Assembly (NCBI GenBank): GCA_903911805.1
Contig: CAIWET010000292.1
Span: 1 to 12,388 of the forward strand
Direction of reading: 5' to 3'
DNA from: an uncultured Ignavibacteria bacterium
Lineage (GTDB): Bacteria > Bacteroidota > Ignavibacteria > Kapaibacteriales > UBA2268
DNA: 12,388 nucleotides
Numbering within the stretch: the first letter of the stretch is position 1; every line of letters begins with the position of its first letter. Of this stretch, positions 1 through 9,292 are shown one piece after another. A program made the translations under genes and the position numbers. The notes below the pieces were generated by a model that searched no databases, had not been told where the DNA came from, and worked only from the letters and a program-made list of their open reading frames with translations.

Positions 1-66
1 AATAATGATTTTACAGTATTTTCTAATGGATGAATTTTTTACAATTAAGAACAATGAAAAATTTAA
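1..66. other. Left-edge spacer, no supported gene
   Basis: This AT-rich stretch lies downstream of the DUF5686 gene. Two plus-strand frames are open from the left edge. One reaches a TGA at 31-33, and the other reaches a TAA at 68-70, which would overlap the DUF5686 stop codon (67-69). Either could be the last codons of a convergent gene lying outside the window, but 10 to 22 codons are too few to decide. No hairpin followed by a T-run was seen that would end the operon. Confidence 0.3.
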
Positions 67-2496
67 TTAAACTCCAACAAAATTAAAGGTAAAACCAAAA
101 TATGGTGAACTCACTTGGGTGAATCTGAAAACAAAATCTGTTCTGAAAATGAGTAAAATTCTATTTAATGAAAATCCTGCTTCTAAGTAGTATTTATCTT
201 TTGTTATGCTTGTTGAGTTTGGGATTATTAAAATTCCATTATTGTCTTTAGCAAATATTGCTTTATCTGAAAATGTTGTCCAGCCGATGCTCGAAAATCC
301 TATAAATTCTATACCGAATGAGGCAACATTTGGAATTCTTAATACTCCCGGGAAAACTTCTCCAAAATTATGGTCAAAGCTTAAAGCTAAAAATTTATCT
401 CCAAAAAATTCTTTGTTTCTCATATTTTTGAAAACTGTGTTTCCTGCTAAAACTGAGCCACTTCCTTCTAATGGATAGAATTTTTGCATTGGCACACTTC
501 CCCAGCTATATGCGCCATAAAGCTTACTTGTTAATCTCCAAAGCGGCATAGTAAAAAATCGCAAATTCATCTCACCATATAATCTCGAAAAATCGAAGTC
601 TCCCCCAACCAAGTCTTTCTGTGAATTTTCGTAATTTAGATAAATTCCAAAATTACCAATTCTTCTAAATCTGCTATAATTATAATAAACCTCAATGCCA
701 GCAGTTCTTAAATTGCCAGGTATAATTGTTGGATTTCCTCTGAATGATGTATGAAATGGATTTAATGAGAATAGCGCATTAGAATGAGCTGAACTTTGGT
801 CTTCATTTTTATAATAAAGTCTTAAGCCTTTTATCCTTCCAAATTCATCTCTTTTTAGAAAAACTTTTTGCCCAAAATTCATTTCGTATCCAATTTCCCA
901 TCCACGATTGTAATAGTAATCTCCATAATCATTTTTGAAGAAAAGTGAAAATGCCGTTATAAATGATGTAGATATCCCAAATGGATTATCTATTCTGTCC
1001 AACCGATTATAAATATTTCCATAAAGCCCGAATTTTTGCAGCGAATCCAGGAAGAAATTGAATTTGAAATCATAATAAATTTTTTTATCTAAAAATCCAT
1101 ATCCAGCGTTTGTATTTACTCGAATATTTTCAAAGAAATCGTACTTTACTCCTAATCCCAAATATGCTCCGTGAACACGATTATACCTAAATACATTGTC
1201 AAATCCTGTAAATGGCTCTTGATTGAATTGAGCGAAGAAGTTCCTGATTGGCGTCAAATATTGAGTAAAAAAGTTTGTTCCAACCACAGAATCTGGATTC
1301 TCAATAGCATTTTGAATTGCCAGATATGCCTCAGCTTCTTCTTTTCTTAATGGTAATAATTGATTTTCGTTCCAGAGGTTGGTGTCTATTTTATCAACGT
1401 TTGGAGAAACTTCAACTCTTCTATTTTCGAATAATTTGTCGTCAAGTTTTGGATTTATTTCATAATTATATGCAATTGTTTCAATATTAAGGTCAATTCT
1501 AGGAGCAACAATATAGAATAATTCTGCCACTAAGCTGGTTTTTATCCTCATAATGCTTGGCATAATATAGCCAGGAGTAACTTCCTCAAATTTTTGAAAA
1601 TATTCCATTTTTGCATTAAATGGTAACTGAACTGCTTTATTTGGTTTGAAGTTTATTGAATACGGCACAAGTGTTTCAGGGTCAAAAAATATCTCGCCTT
1701 CGCAGAGTTTTCTTAAGCTTGATTTCGGCTTAAAAACAACTCGAATTGCATTTCTCATTTTCTTAAGATTTACTGTATCTTCAATAAAAAAATCATAATA
1801 ATCAATTGCATCTGGATGAAATGGAGTTGCCACTATTTCACCAACAATTGAAACATTGTCATCATAAGCATTTAAATTTGTTCCAAATACTACAAAATTT
1901 GCTTGTGGAGGAATGTTTTGAGTTTGTCTTCGTTGATAAATTTCATTATAGTAAACATCTGGCTTTTTGAAATATCCTCGAGAGTATGATTCAAAAATTG
2001 AAACAATAGTTGTATCTACAGATTTGTCAGTTCTTCCGGCTGTGATTGTATCAGTTGCAGCAGTAAACTTGCTATAAAGCAAATACGAATAAGTTTGTAA
2101 TGAGTCAGTTTGATGCTTCTTTCTAGCAATAACTTTTCTCATCAGCTGAGCGCCAGGATCTTCTGCAATAACTATAACGTCAGCAGTATTTTTATATGTA
2201 TTTTTTAGTGAAATATCAAGTCTGACCGAATCCCTATCAATTTTTATCAATCGTTCTTCGCTTACTTTTCCGACCATAGAGAAAATCACATTGTAAACCC
2301 CTGGATTTAAATGCAATTGATAATCCCCTTTTTTATTTGTATATCCACCCAATTTTGAATTTTTAATTCTAATTGATGCAAAATCAAGAGGTTCACCGCT
2401 CTCATAATCTTTTATATTTCCATAAAAAATGGTATGGGAAAACGCAAAATCAGAGAATATTAATAATGTAAATATTATATATTTCAAGTATTTCAT
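67..2496 (-). CDS. Outer-membrane protein with carboxypeptidase-regulatory-like domain and DUF5686 barrel
   Basis: I chose the ATG at 2496 (809 residues) because it begins directly with a signal peptide, MKYLKYIIFTLLIFSDFAFS, cleaved near residue 20. A GTG at 2520 in the same frame would add eight residues before the signal. Residues about 24-98 form a CarboxypepD_reg-like beta-sandwich (GNIKDYESGEPLDFASIRI, then GGYTNKKGDYQL), the N-terminal domain common in Bacteroidota outer-membrane proteins. Residues about 110-809 match the DUF5686 pattern, beginning with EDPGAQLMRKVIARK at 112-126. They continue with many alternating aromatic/polar strands (for example FRRIGNFGIYLNYENSQKD) and end in FGFTFNFVGV, as expected of a beta-barrel. 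The role of DUF5686 proteins is not established, and the fold suggests a surface or export function. It is the last gene of the minus-strand operon, 23 bases after the helicase-nuclease gene. The family call is firm; the function is unknown. Confidence 0.88.
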   Translation of the reverse strand: MKYLKYIIFTLLIFSDFAFSHTIFYGNIKDYESGEPLDFASIRIKNSKLGGYTNKKGDYQLHLNPGVYNVIFSMVGKVSEERLIKIDRDSVRLDISLKNTYKNTADVIVIAEDPGAQLMRKVIARKKHQTDSLQTYSYLLYSKFTAATDTITAGRTDKSVDTTIVSIFESYSRGYFKKPDVYYNEIYQRRQTQNIPPQANFVVFGTNLNAYDDNVSIVGEIVATPFHPDAIDYYDFFIEDTVNLKKMRNAIRVVFKPKSSLRKLCEGEIFFDPETLVPYSINFKPNKAVQLPFNAKMEYFQKFEEVTPGYIMPSIMRIKTSLVAELFYIVAPRIDLNIETIAYNYEINPKLDDKLFENRRVEVSPNVDKIDTNLWNENQLLPLRKEEAEAYLAIQNAIENPDSVVGTNFFTQYLTPIRNFFAQFNQEPFTGFDNVFRYNRVHGAYLGLGVKYDFFENIRVNTNAGYGFLDKKIYYDFKFNFFLDSLQKFGLYGNIYNRLDRIDNPFGISTSFITAFSLFFKNDYGDYYYNRGWEIGYEMNFGQKVFLKRDEFGRIKGLRLYYKNEDQSSAHSNALFSLNPFHTSFRGNPTIIPGNLRTAGIEVYYNYSRFRRIGNFGIYLNYENSQKDLVGGDFDFSRLYGEMNLRFFTMPLWRLTSKLYGAYSWGSVPMQKFYPLEGSGSVLAGNTVFKNMRNKEFFGDKFLALSFDHNFGEVFPGVLRIPNVASFGIEFIGFSSIGWTTFSDKAIFAKDNNGILIIPNSTSITKDKYYLEAGFSLNRILLIFRTDFVFRFTQVSSPYFGFTFNFVGV

Positions 2497-2519
2497 AAAG
2501 ACTTTATTATAACTTTGCA

Positions 2520-5500
2520 CTATAAATAAAGTGATTTAATTTCAACAATCATTCCGGCAATCTCCAAATCGAAATTAATAATATCTTCTTTTTTCCACTC
2601 AAATTTATAAGTAAAATCTTCATCATTGGAATCTTTTTGAGCAGCATTTGTAAATATCAATCTAGCCTCAAAATTCTTTTGCTCTGGGAATAATTTACTT
2701 ACAATATAGCAATAGAATTTCATTTGATTTTCGTAACCTTTTGCCATATTTGGTATATACGAGATTTCTCTTACGAAGTTCGATTTCCAATCCCAAACAA
2801 TATAATCCCCATTTTGATTTTTAAAGATTAAATCAATTACACCTTTTAAAAAGTCCTTTTGATATGGTATTCTAAATGATAATTCTTGTTGCCAATCATC
2901 TTTAAATTTGATTGATTCTTTAAATAATTTTGTTGAAGATGTATTAATCACTTCATCAATAATTTTATCTATTGTTGCTTGACTTAGCTCTTTATAATCT
3001 TCATAAGTCTTTAATATTTCAACTAGTTCATCTTTGGTTACCTCTTTTTCGAAAGAATGCCACTCATTAATTTGCTCGAAAACATAATGCAATGCAACTC
3101 CTTTTGCCAATGCATTTAATTGTCCAGCGTTACCAGTTTCAAATTCATTATTTGCATTTTTAATTTCGAATCTTTTTGCATCGAGCCCATAAATATAATT
3201 TTCGATAAATTCAGCTTTATCTTTTTTGAGAGCGTGAATTTGAGAAGGTGAAATATTCTCGTTGGTGAACATTAATTCAATTTCGTCAAAGATAAATTCG
3301 GCATTAATTAATGCCTTATCTATTGAAATATTTGGATTATATTTGTTTTCTACAGGCTCAAATTCAAAATTTAGTTTATAATCAAATGAGTCTTTTGTAA
3401 AATTACTTCCTGCATTATACATATCAAGGGATGAATTAAGCTTTATTTCATTAACAGCTTTTGTCATCATAACTTCAGACAAATCAATACCAAATGCATC
3501 AGAAAAACCATTAACCATTAAAGCAAAAAATGATTTATATTTATTAAATCCATTTTTTTTCGATTTTATATCACCAGTAGCGGTTATAAATAAATGGTCT
3601 TTAGCTCTAGTGAGGGCAACATAGAACAATCTCAATTCTTCAAAAGATAAATTTTCTCTTTCATCTTGTTCAGCAAGAAAACGCAATGGAGTAGTAATCT
3701 TTTCTAAATCTTCGGAGTCAATATCTGGGATTTTGAATACCAATCCATATTTGTCATTTTTGAAAATATCAGGAAGTTTTGTATTTGTTCCAGCATTTGC
3801 TGAAATTACAAAAACAACTGGTGCATCAAGACCTTTTGATGCGTGGATTGTCATCAAATTGACTGCATTATCGCCTGTGATTACTGTCGCTTCTGAATCT
3901 TTTGCTGAATTATCAAGGTTGTAATTTAATTCTTTGATAAAATCATACATTGTTCTGAAACCAGGATTTTCGTATTCACGCGATTCTTCGATAATCTTTT
4001 CAATATTTGCGTGAATTTGTTCAAATCTATTATTTTCAGAAAGTTTAGTTAGATAAAATGTCTTTTCTACCAATCTTCTAATAATTGATTGAATTGTCAT
4101 ACTTGGTGCAAGCGAAACAGCAGAATTCAAGAATTCGTAAGTATCAAGAATTTTTTCTTTATCGATTGCAGTCAAATCAACATTATTATTCTGAATTTCG
4201 TAAACGAGTTTTTTTAGTTTATCGAAAAATGATTTTTCGTGAATAAATGTTTTTAGTATAAATATTTCATTATCCGAAAACTCGAAAAACTTCGATCTTA
4301 GAACAGAGAGCAAAGCAATATCATCATCTTTATTGACAATAAAATTTAAATATGATATAATATCTTTAATTTCGGAAGTATTAAAGAATCCTGCACCACT
4401 ATGCAAAACATAAGGTATTTTATTACCTCTTAGCTCTTCTGCCAATACTTCAAGGTCTTTTCTTCTTCTAGCCAAAATATACATATCAGAGTATTTTGCT
4501 CTTTCGTATTTATCGCCATTTTGAATTAAATATCTGTTTTCATCTTTAGGAGCGTTTACTATTTCTAGGATTTTTCGTGCAATCATCAATGATTCAGTTT
4601 TATTAATATCTTGCTCTTCAAATTCCTCTTCAATATTTTCAGTTTTTACTCCTTTTGATTTTCTTTCGTCGTAAGTAGTAGTATTGAGTAATAGATTTAC
4701 AGTCCCAAGTTCATTAGGTTTTTCAGCATTAGCATTTCTTCCGATTGCAAATTTTTCGTAATCTACTGAAAATTCCGAATCAGTTTTTATCATAATTTTA
4801 GCAAAAAAATCATTCAGAAATGCGCCAATAACTGGTTGAAGTCTAAAAGTTGTAGTTAATTTTGAATTACCAAAAATTAAAGATTTTTCGGAATTATCAG
4901 GAATATCATATTTGCTAACAAATGGATATTCTACATCTCTGAATTGAACCTGATTAGAAATGCTTATATCTTGCATTGCTTTTGCAAAAACTCTTACATC
5001 GGCTTTACGGAAAGCATAGATGCTTTGCTTAGTATCACCAACTATAAATAGGTTAATCGGGCTCTCGCTTGTTGGGTCACTCAAAGTTGAAATCAATTTC
5101 TTAACTATTTCGTATTGCAAAGCATTAGTATCTTGAAATTCATCTATCATCAAATACTTAATTTTTGATTTTAGCTCCATTATTACTTTTTCATCTTCAA
5201 GTATTTTTAATGCCTTAATCATCATATCATCAAAATTGTATTTCGCTGACAAATCTTTCTCTTTGTTAACTTGCTCTAAAATTTCAATAGCATAATCAAC
5301 TAACATAATACTATATATGATCAAATCTTCATCGTATTCACTGTTTTCAAGAGTATCTTTAATTTTAATTAAATCTGGCAATCCTTCTAAATAAAGTCCA
5401 ATATCTGGATTTTTTTCTAAAACATATTGAGTAAATAAATAATCTGCTTTTATTATGCCATTAACTATAATTGATGAAACATTATTAGTAAATTCCTTTA

Positions 5501-6326
5501 ATTTATCAAAATCAGAAATTTCAATATATCTTATTTTTTCATAATTTTGCTTTGAAAGTTCTAAAGCATTTACTTTTAATGGTGTGAACTTTGAAGTATC
5601 GATTTGATTATAAAATTTTTCCAAATTGGAATTAAGTGTTTTTGCAATCTTCCCATACTTTTTATAATAATAATCTTCGATATCACCTAATAAAGTGTCC
5701 TTATTTTCATCATAAAATTCCTTTAATTTGAAGAGTTCATATTCTTCTTTAACTAGATGTTCCAAGTAAGATATTAAAGTTTTTTTGCCGAAATAATAAA
5801 TCAATTTCTCTAAATTTTCATCATCAATTTTTTCAGAACCTTCTTGATAAGAAGTCTTTTGGTAAATGAATTTTTTAATCTTAGAATTAATCAAATCCCT
5901 TGTTTCTAGCTCAGACAATTCACCAAAATTTGGCTGAATATCAGCCTCAATCGGATAATCTTTCATCAATTTATTGCAAAATGAATGAATTGTAGATACA
6001 TTTGCATAAATCATCTTATTCCTAAGATTAATCAAATGGTGCTTTTCTTTATTCTCAGCTGATTGGATTTTTTCTTCCAAAACTCGATTAATCTTTTCTT
6101 TCATTTCGGCTGCAGCTTTTTTTGTAAAAGTAATAGCAACAATCTCTGATGGATCTTTGCTAACCTTTATTCTGCCCAAACTATCCAATGAGAGCTTTTC
6201 CGAATCGGTTAAAATGTCAATATATCTATCAACAAGAACTTTTGTTTTTCCTGAACCTGCATTTGCAGTTACAGATAAATTTCTATCAAAAGAGCTGGCA
6301 ATTTTTTGCTCAAGCGTTAGTTCCAT
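2520..6326 (-). CDS. AddA/RecB-like UvrD-family helicase-nuclease (double-strand break repair)
   Basis: This is a superfamily 1A helicase fused to a RecB-type nuclease. Such enzymes unwind and resect broken DNA ends to start homologous recombination in the cytoplasm. The start at 6326 gives 1268 residues. It begins MELTLEQKIA as in the family and has AGAGG 11 bases upstream. An ATG at 6356 in the same frame would add ten residues. Visible motifs, numbered from 6326: Q-motif LTLEQ 3-7, Walker A ANAGSGKT 21-28, Ia ITFTKKAAAEM 65-75, Walker B DEFQDT 395-400, III GDTKQSIYAFR 430-440, IV TTTFRLQP 491-498, V NLMTIHASKG 823-832 and VI YVALTRAKD 902-910. The nuclease has GVALH at 1075-1079, GVID (Asp1165), DWK (Asp1179, Lys1181) and a Q-x3-Y element (Gln1201, Tyr1205), so both activities look intact. 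The length suits AddA. The usual partner addB is not adjacent, so an AddA-like call is safer than addA. The gene overlaps the transporter gene by 17 bases. Confidence 0.93.
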   Translation of the reverse strand: MELTLEQKIASSFDRNLSVTANAGSGKTKVLVDRYIDILTDSEKLSLDSLGRIKVSKDPSEIVAITFTKKAAAEMKEKINRVLEEKIQSAENKEKHHLINLRNKMIYANVSTIHSFCNKLMKDYPIEADIQPNFGELSELETRDLINSKIKKFIYQKTSYQEGSEKIDDENLEKLIYYFGKKTLISYLEHLVKEEYELFKLKEFYDENKDTLLGDIEDYYYKKYGKIAKTLNSNLEKFYNQIDTSKFTPLKVNALELSKQNYEKIRYIEISDFDKLKEFTNNVSSIIVNGIIKADYLFTQYVLEKNPDIGLYLEGLPDLIKIKDTLENSEYDEDLIIYSIMLVDYAIEILEQVNKEKDLSAKYNFDDMMIKALKILEDEKVIMELKSKIKYLMIDEFQDTNALQYEIVKKLISTLSDPTSESPINLFIVGDTKQSIYAFRKADVRVFAKAMQDISISNQVQFRDVEYPFVSKYDIPDNSEKSLIFGNSKLTTTFRLQPVIGAFLNDFFAKIMIKTDSEFSVDYEKFAIGRNANAEKPNELGTVNLLLNTTTYDERKSKGVKTENIEEEFEEQDINKTESLMIARKILEIVNAPKDENRYLIQNGDKYERAKYSDMYILARRRKDLEVLAEELRGNKIPYVLHSGAGFFNTSEIKDIISYLNFIVNKDDDIALLSVLRSKFFEFSDNEIFILKTFIHEKSFFDKLKKLVYEIQNNNVDLTAIDKEKILDTYEFLNSAVSLAPSMTIQSIIRRLVEKTFYLTKLSENNRFEQIHANIEKIIEESREYENPGFRTMYDFIKELNYNLDNSAKDSEATVITGDNAVNLMTIHASKGLDAPVVFVISANAGTNTKLPDIFKNDKYGLVFKIPDIDSEDLEKITTPLRFLAEQDERENLSFEELRLFYVALTRAKDHLFITATGDIKSKKNGFNKYKSFFALMVNGFSDAFGIDLSEVMMTKAVNEIKLNSSLDMYNAGSNFTKDSFDYKLNFEFEPVENKYNPNISIDKALINAEFIFDEIELMFTNENISPSQIHALKKDKAEFIENYIYGLDAKRFEIKNANNEFETGNAGQLNALAKGVALHYVFEQINEWHSFEKEVTKDELVEILKTYEDYKELSQATIDKIIDEVINTSSTKLFKESIKFKDDWQQELSFRIPYQKDFLKGVIDLIFKNQNGDYIVWDWKSNFVREISYIPNMAKGYENQMKFYCYIVSKLFPEQKNFEARLIFTNAAQKDSNDEDFTYKFEWKKEDIINFDLEIAGMIVEIKSLYL

Positions 6327-7686
6327 TTTTATGTTTTCCTCTAAATAAAGATGCAAAGATTCCTACAACTGACATTCCTGTAAATATCATAAACGCAAAG
6401 TGCATAGTACTCATCAATCCATCAGGATGATTTTTTAACGATTCTTTTTCACCAACAAAAAATGCAATTACAAGCATTGTTAATCCCATACTCATCATTT
6501 GACCAAGTGTTCTCATTGTTGACGAAATTGAAGAAGCGAGTGCTAATTCTCTTTTCTCTACTGAACTCATAATTGCTACTGTATTTGGCGATGAGAATAA
6601 AGCAAATCCTAATCCCAAAAATAATAAAATTCCAACAATCCAAGGAATACCTGTATCAATATTAATAAATGACAAAGCCAATAAACCAAGTGCCGAAATA
6701 GCCATTCCGATTGATGAAAGAATACTCGCATCGTATTTATCTGATAATTTTCCAGTTAATGGAGTGAAAATTGCCATTACAACTGGTTGAGCAATTAGAA
6801 TTGTTCCAGCTTGTGCAGGAGTCATATTCCTGGTGATTTGAAGAAATAAGCTCAATAAAAATCCAACTGAAAAAGTTGTAGAATAATTTATAAAACTTGC
6901 GATATTTGAAAAAGTAAATCTTGTGTTTCTCCAAAAAAGCGAAATATCGATAATTGGGTTTTTAATTTTGTGCTCATAAATTGCAAATAATACTATTCCA
7001 ATAATGCCGATTGCCCAAACGATTGCTCCAGGAATCGAGTTAAGTTTAGAAAAACCAAGCATAATCATAACAATCGAAATCACATATATAATTGTTCCAA
7101 GATAATCAAATTTAGATTCTTGCGGAATTTTCCATTCTTGCTTAATAATAAATGCAAAATACCATCCGCCTATTGCCATTGGTAAATTGATTAAAAACAG
7201 AACTCTCCAGCCAAAATGCTGAGTTACAATTCCACCAATAAATGGACCTAATGACAATCCGATATAAACAACAGAAATCACCCAGCCAATTGCCTTTCCT
7301 CTTTCATGTGGTTCATAAAGTGATGTTGTAATTGCCAATCCGGTAGCAAAAGTCATTCCGGCACCAATTCCTTGGATAACTCTTGATAAAATCAAGGTTA
7401 ATGGATCAACTGAAAGTGCTGCTAAAATGATTGAAATAATCATAATTATCATACCAGTGGTGTACATTTTTTTTCTACCCCACATATCAGAAATTTTTCC
7501 GATTGGAACAACGAATGCAGCAGTTGCAAGTAACATGCCAGTTGAAACCCAACTCATTGTTACTGCATCCATATGAAATTCAATTGTTGGTAAAGCAACG
7601 TTTACTGAAGATGAAAGAAATGGAGTCATAAATGAACCAAGCATCGCAGAAATCAGAGCATTTCTTTTGTCTTTATTATTATTCAT
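6310..7686 (-). CDS. MFS transporter, DHA2 family (14 membrane helices), likely drug/proton antiporter
   Basis: This inner-membrane protein of 458 residues from the ATG at 7686 has about 14 hydrophobic segments, the count typical of the EmrB/QacA (DHA2) group. Numbered from 7686, motif A is GKISDMWGRKKM at 63-74, motif B is LSRVIQGIGAGM at 100-111, and antiporter motif C is GLSLGPFIGG at 143-152. These are followed by HFGWRVLFLINLPM at 157-170, a hallmark of the family. The family usually exports drugs, dyes or other small amphipathic compounds using the proton gradient; the substrate cannot be read from sequence. In helix 1 the acidic residue usual in EmrB and QacA appears to be Leu (FMTPFLSSSVNVALPTI). 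The ATG at 7686 overlaps the Omp85 gene stop by 8 bases (ATGAATAA). An ATG at 7704 would add six residues. No EmrA-type adaptor gene is nearby. Confidence 0.92.
   Translation of the reverse strand: MNNNKDKRNALISAMLGSFMTPFLSSSVNVALPTIEFHMDAVTMSWVSTGMLLATAAFVVPIGKISDMWGRKKMYTTGMIIMIISIILAALSVDPLTLILSRVIQGIGAGMTFATGLAITTSLYEPHERGKAIGWVISVVYIGLSLGPFIGGIVTQHFGWRVLFLINLPMAIGGWYFAFIIKQEWKIPQESKFDYLGTIIYVISIVMIMLGFSKLNSIPGAIVWAIGIIGIVLFAIYEHKIKNPIIDISLFWRNTRFTFSNIASFINYSTTFSVGFLLSLFLQITRNMTPAQAGTILIAQPVVMAIFTPLTGKLSDKYDASILSSIGMAISALGLLALSFINIDTGIPWIVGILLFLGLGFALFSSPNTVAIMSSVEKRELALASSISSTMRTLGQMMSMGLTMLVIAFFVGEKESLKNHPDGLMSTMHFAFMIFTGMSVVGIFASLFRGKHKNGTNA
6338..6342 (-). promoter_or_regulatory. Possible Shine-Dalgarno for the helicase-nuclease gene
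   Basis: AGAGG on the minus strand lies 11 bases before the ATG at 6326 and inside the end of the transporter gene. It supports that ATG over the one at 6356. The spacing is long, and Shine-Dalgarno sites matter little in Bacteroidota, so this is weak evidence. Confidence 0.35.
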
Positions 7687-9292
7687 AGTCAAATTCTCTA
7701 CCATATATTTCGGGCAATTTATATTTGTGTGATTGAAAAATCGAGAAAAGTTGGTCAGAAGTGAAAATTATTTCTCCAAGTCTTCTCTCGTCAAAGTTAT
7801 AAGCAAAATCTATTCTGAAAATGCTACCGGGTCCAGTGGCAGTCATATTGTGTATTCTTATTCCAGCACCAATTGAATGATGCCATTGTGTTTTATTCAA
7901 TCGTGTATTTTGTTCCCAAACAGTGCCAAAATCATAAAAAGCAGTTGGTGACAATTTGAAAATCCAAAATTCATAATCTGGGAAATATCTCAATTCGAGA
8001 TTTCCAACAATTCTGTTATCTCCAGTTAATTGATTAGCACGATAACCCCTCAATCCAGTTGAATTATCTAAAATTAATTGACGCAATTCCCACCAATTCC
8101 AAACAGTTTGTTGCCTGATTTTACCAGCAATCAGTAAATCCGGATTGATTTTATAAAATGCCAATCCCATAAATTCCTGATAAGTATAAAATCCAAAATC
8201 GCGGGCAAAACTACTAGCACCTGTCATTTGACCAAAAAAATATAAATTATCAAAAAGCCAGGATTTTTCGCCTTGAGCGCCTACGTAATATAAGTGCATT
8301 CCTTTATGACCAATCGGGAAAACTTTACCTAAAGTTGCGGTTCCCCATCCACCAATTGGCAAATCTTCCTGCAAAAATCCATTCAATTTTGAAGTGGTAT
8401 GATAATTTTCTGAAACTGAAGAAAAAGCTATTAAAACTTTTCCGCAATTATCATAAGCTCTATCATATTTATAATCTCCTCGATCAACTTCCTGATATTC
8501 TCCAAAAATCGTTATAAAAACTCTGTCGATTTTTCTCCAAGCTTGTGAATACCAAAATTGCATTTTATTTTCGTGAAATGGCATTAATCTTACCGAATCT
8601 GAATAACGATAAAGAAAATCATCGCCATTAGAATTATAGGCAAAAGCACCATAAGAATTGACATCATCAAGACTTTTGAAAGGTTTGCTAAACTGAACAC
8701 TTTTTGTATCGCGAATTTTATTTGTAAAATAATATAAATCTAGATTAAAATCTGTTCTGACTAATTTCCTTAAACTCAAAGCTCCAGCATATTGCCAACC
8801 AATATTATTTTCAGAGCGATGTAAAGCTTCTACTGAAATTTGATTACCTGTACCTAATAAATTAAGCTCTTCGAATCTTCCACCTAAATTTTGAACACCG
8901 CCACCAGTTCCCAATAACAATGCTGTATAAAATGACCATTTATCTTGAGTGAAAATGTGAGCGTCGTACTTATAATCATTTACAGAATCGAGCATTATGC
9001 TGACATTGGTAAAAAGACCAGTGTTCCTTAAATTTCTTTCAGTTTCATAAATCAAATCTTCGCTAATATCTTGTTCTTCAGAAAAAAGAACTTCATCTTC
9101 AATTATGTAATCTCGTGTTAAAGGTCTGATTGCATTCAAAAAAGGAGCTAGAAAAAACCAATTCTTTTGAGTAGAATCAAAAACATTCTTTTTATGAATA
9201 AATGTTTTTCCAATTCTTTCAGCAGAAATTGCATTAATTCCGACCATTAAAATCAATAAAACACAGAATATTATCTTATAAAATCTATACAT
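7679..9292 (-). CDS. Omp85/BamA-superfamily outer-membrane protein with a short POTRA region
   Basis: The 537-residue product starts with a signal peptide (MYRFYKIIFCVLLILMVGIN, cleaved near AISA at 21-24). Residues about 60-115 look like one POTRA domain: an alpha-helix ending in YETERNLRNTGLFTNVSI, followed by a strand, as in the IE-x-L-x-x-TG-x-F pattern of POTRA proteins. The remainder is rich in amphipathic strands and includes GLRGYRANQLTGDNRIVGN at 413-431. The RGY there fits the (V/I/L)RG(F/Y) motif of the conserved loop 6 inside Omp85 barrels. The protein is much shorter than BamA, which has five POTRA domains, and closer in layout to small TamA-like or surface-antigen members. A role in membrane-protein insertion or secretion is the family expectation, not something the sequence proves. 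About 18 residues (QSHKYKLPEIYGREFDYE) follow the last strand-like segment, which is unusual for this fold. It is the first gene of the operon. Confidence 0.85.
   Translation of the reverse strand: MYRFYKIIFCVLLILMVGINAISAERIGKTFIHKKNVFDSTQKNWFFLAPFLNAIRPLTRDYIIEDEVLFSEEQDISEDLIYETERNLRNTGLFTNVSIMLDSVNDYKYDAHIFTQDKWSFYTALLLGTGGGVQNLGGRFEELNLLGTGNQISVEALHRSENNIGWQYAGALSLRKLVRTDFNLDLYYFTNKIRDTKSVQFSKPFKSLDDVNSYGAFAYNSNGDDFLYRYSDSVRLMPFHENKMQFWYSQAWRKIDRVFITIFGEYQEVDRGDYKYDRAYDNCGKVLIAFSSVSENYHTTSKLNGFLQEDLPIGGWGTATLGKVFPIGHKGMHLYYVGAQGEKSWLFDNLYFFGQMTGASSFARDFGFYTYQEFMGLAFYKINPDLLIAGKIRQQTVWNWWELRQLILDNSTGLRGYRANQLTGDNRIVGNLELRYFPDYEFWIFKLSPTAFYDFGTVWEQNTRLNKTQWHHSIGAGIRIHNMTATGPGSIFRIDFAYNFDERRLGEIIFTSDQLFSIFQSHKYKLPEIYGREFDYE

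Noticed and set aside
206..478. A 90-codon plus-strand open frame opposite the DUF5686 gene
   Set aside because: It lies wholly within a strong coding region and shows no domain, signal or family pattern.
2510..2517. TAACTTTG on the plus strand, an exact match to the Bacteroidota -7 promoter pattern TAnnTTTG
   Set aside because: It points into the helicase-nuclease gene in antisense, and no -33 TTTG at proper spacing or plus-strand gene was seen.
3733..3924. A plus-strand open frame opposite the helicase-nuclease gene
   Set aside because: It mirrors the motif V region on the other strand and has no independent support.
6157..6430. Two overlapping plus-strand frames near the helicase and transporter gene border
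   Set aside because: Both are antisense to coding sequence, including the Walker A region, and neither resembles a protein family.
6449..6934. Two minus-strand frames of about 65 codons inside the transporter gene
   Set aside because: They are out-of-frame readings of a gene with full DHA2 motifs, and their Cys/Trp/Asn-rich content is typical of shadow frames.
8335..8517. A plus-strand frame of 60 codons opposite the Omp85 gene
   Set aside because: It is antisense to a clear barrel-coding region and has no supporting signal.
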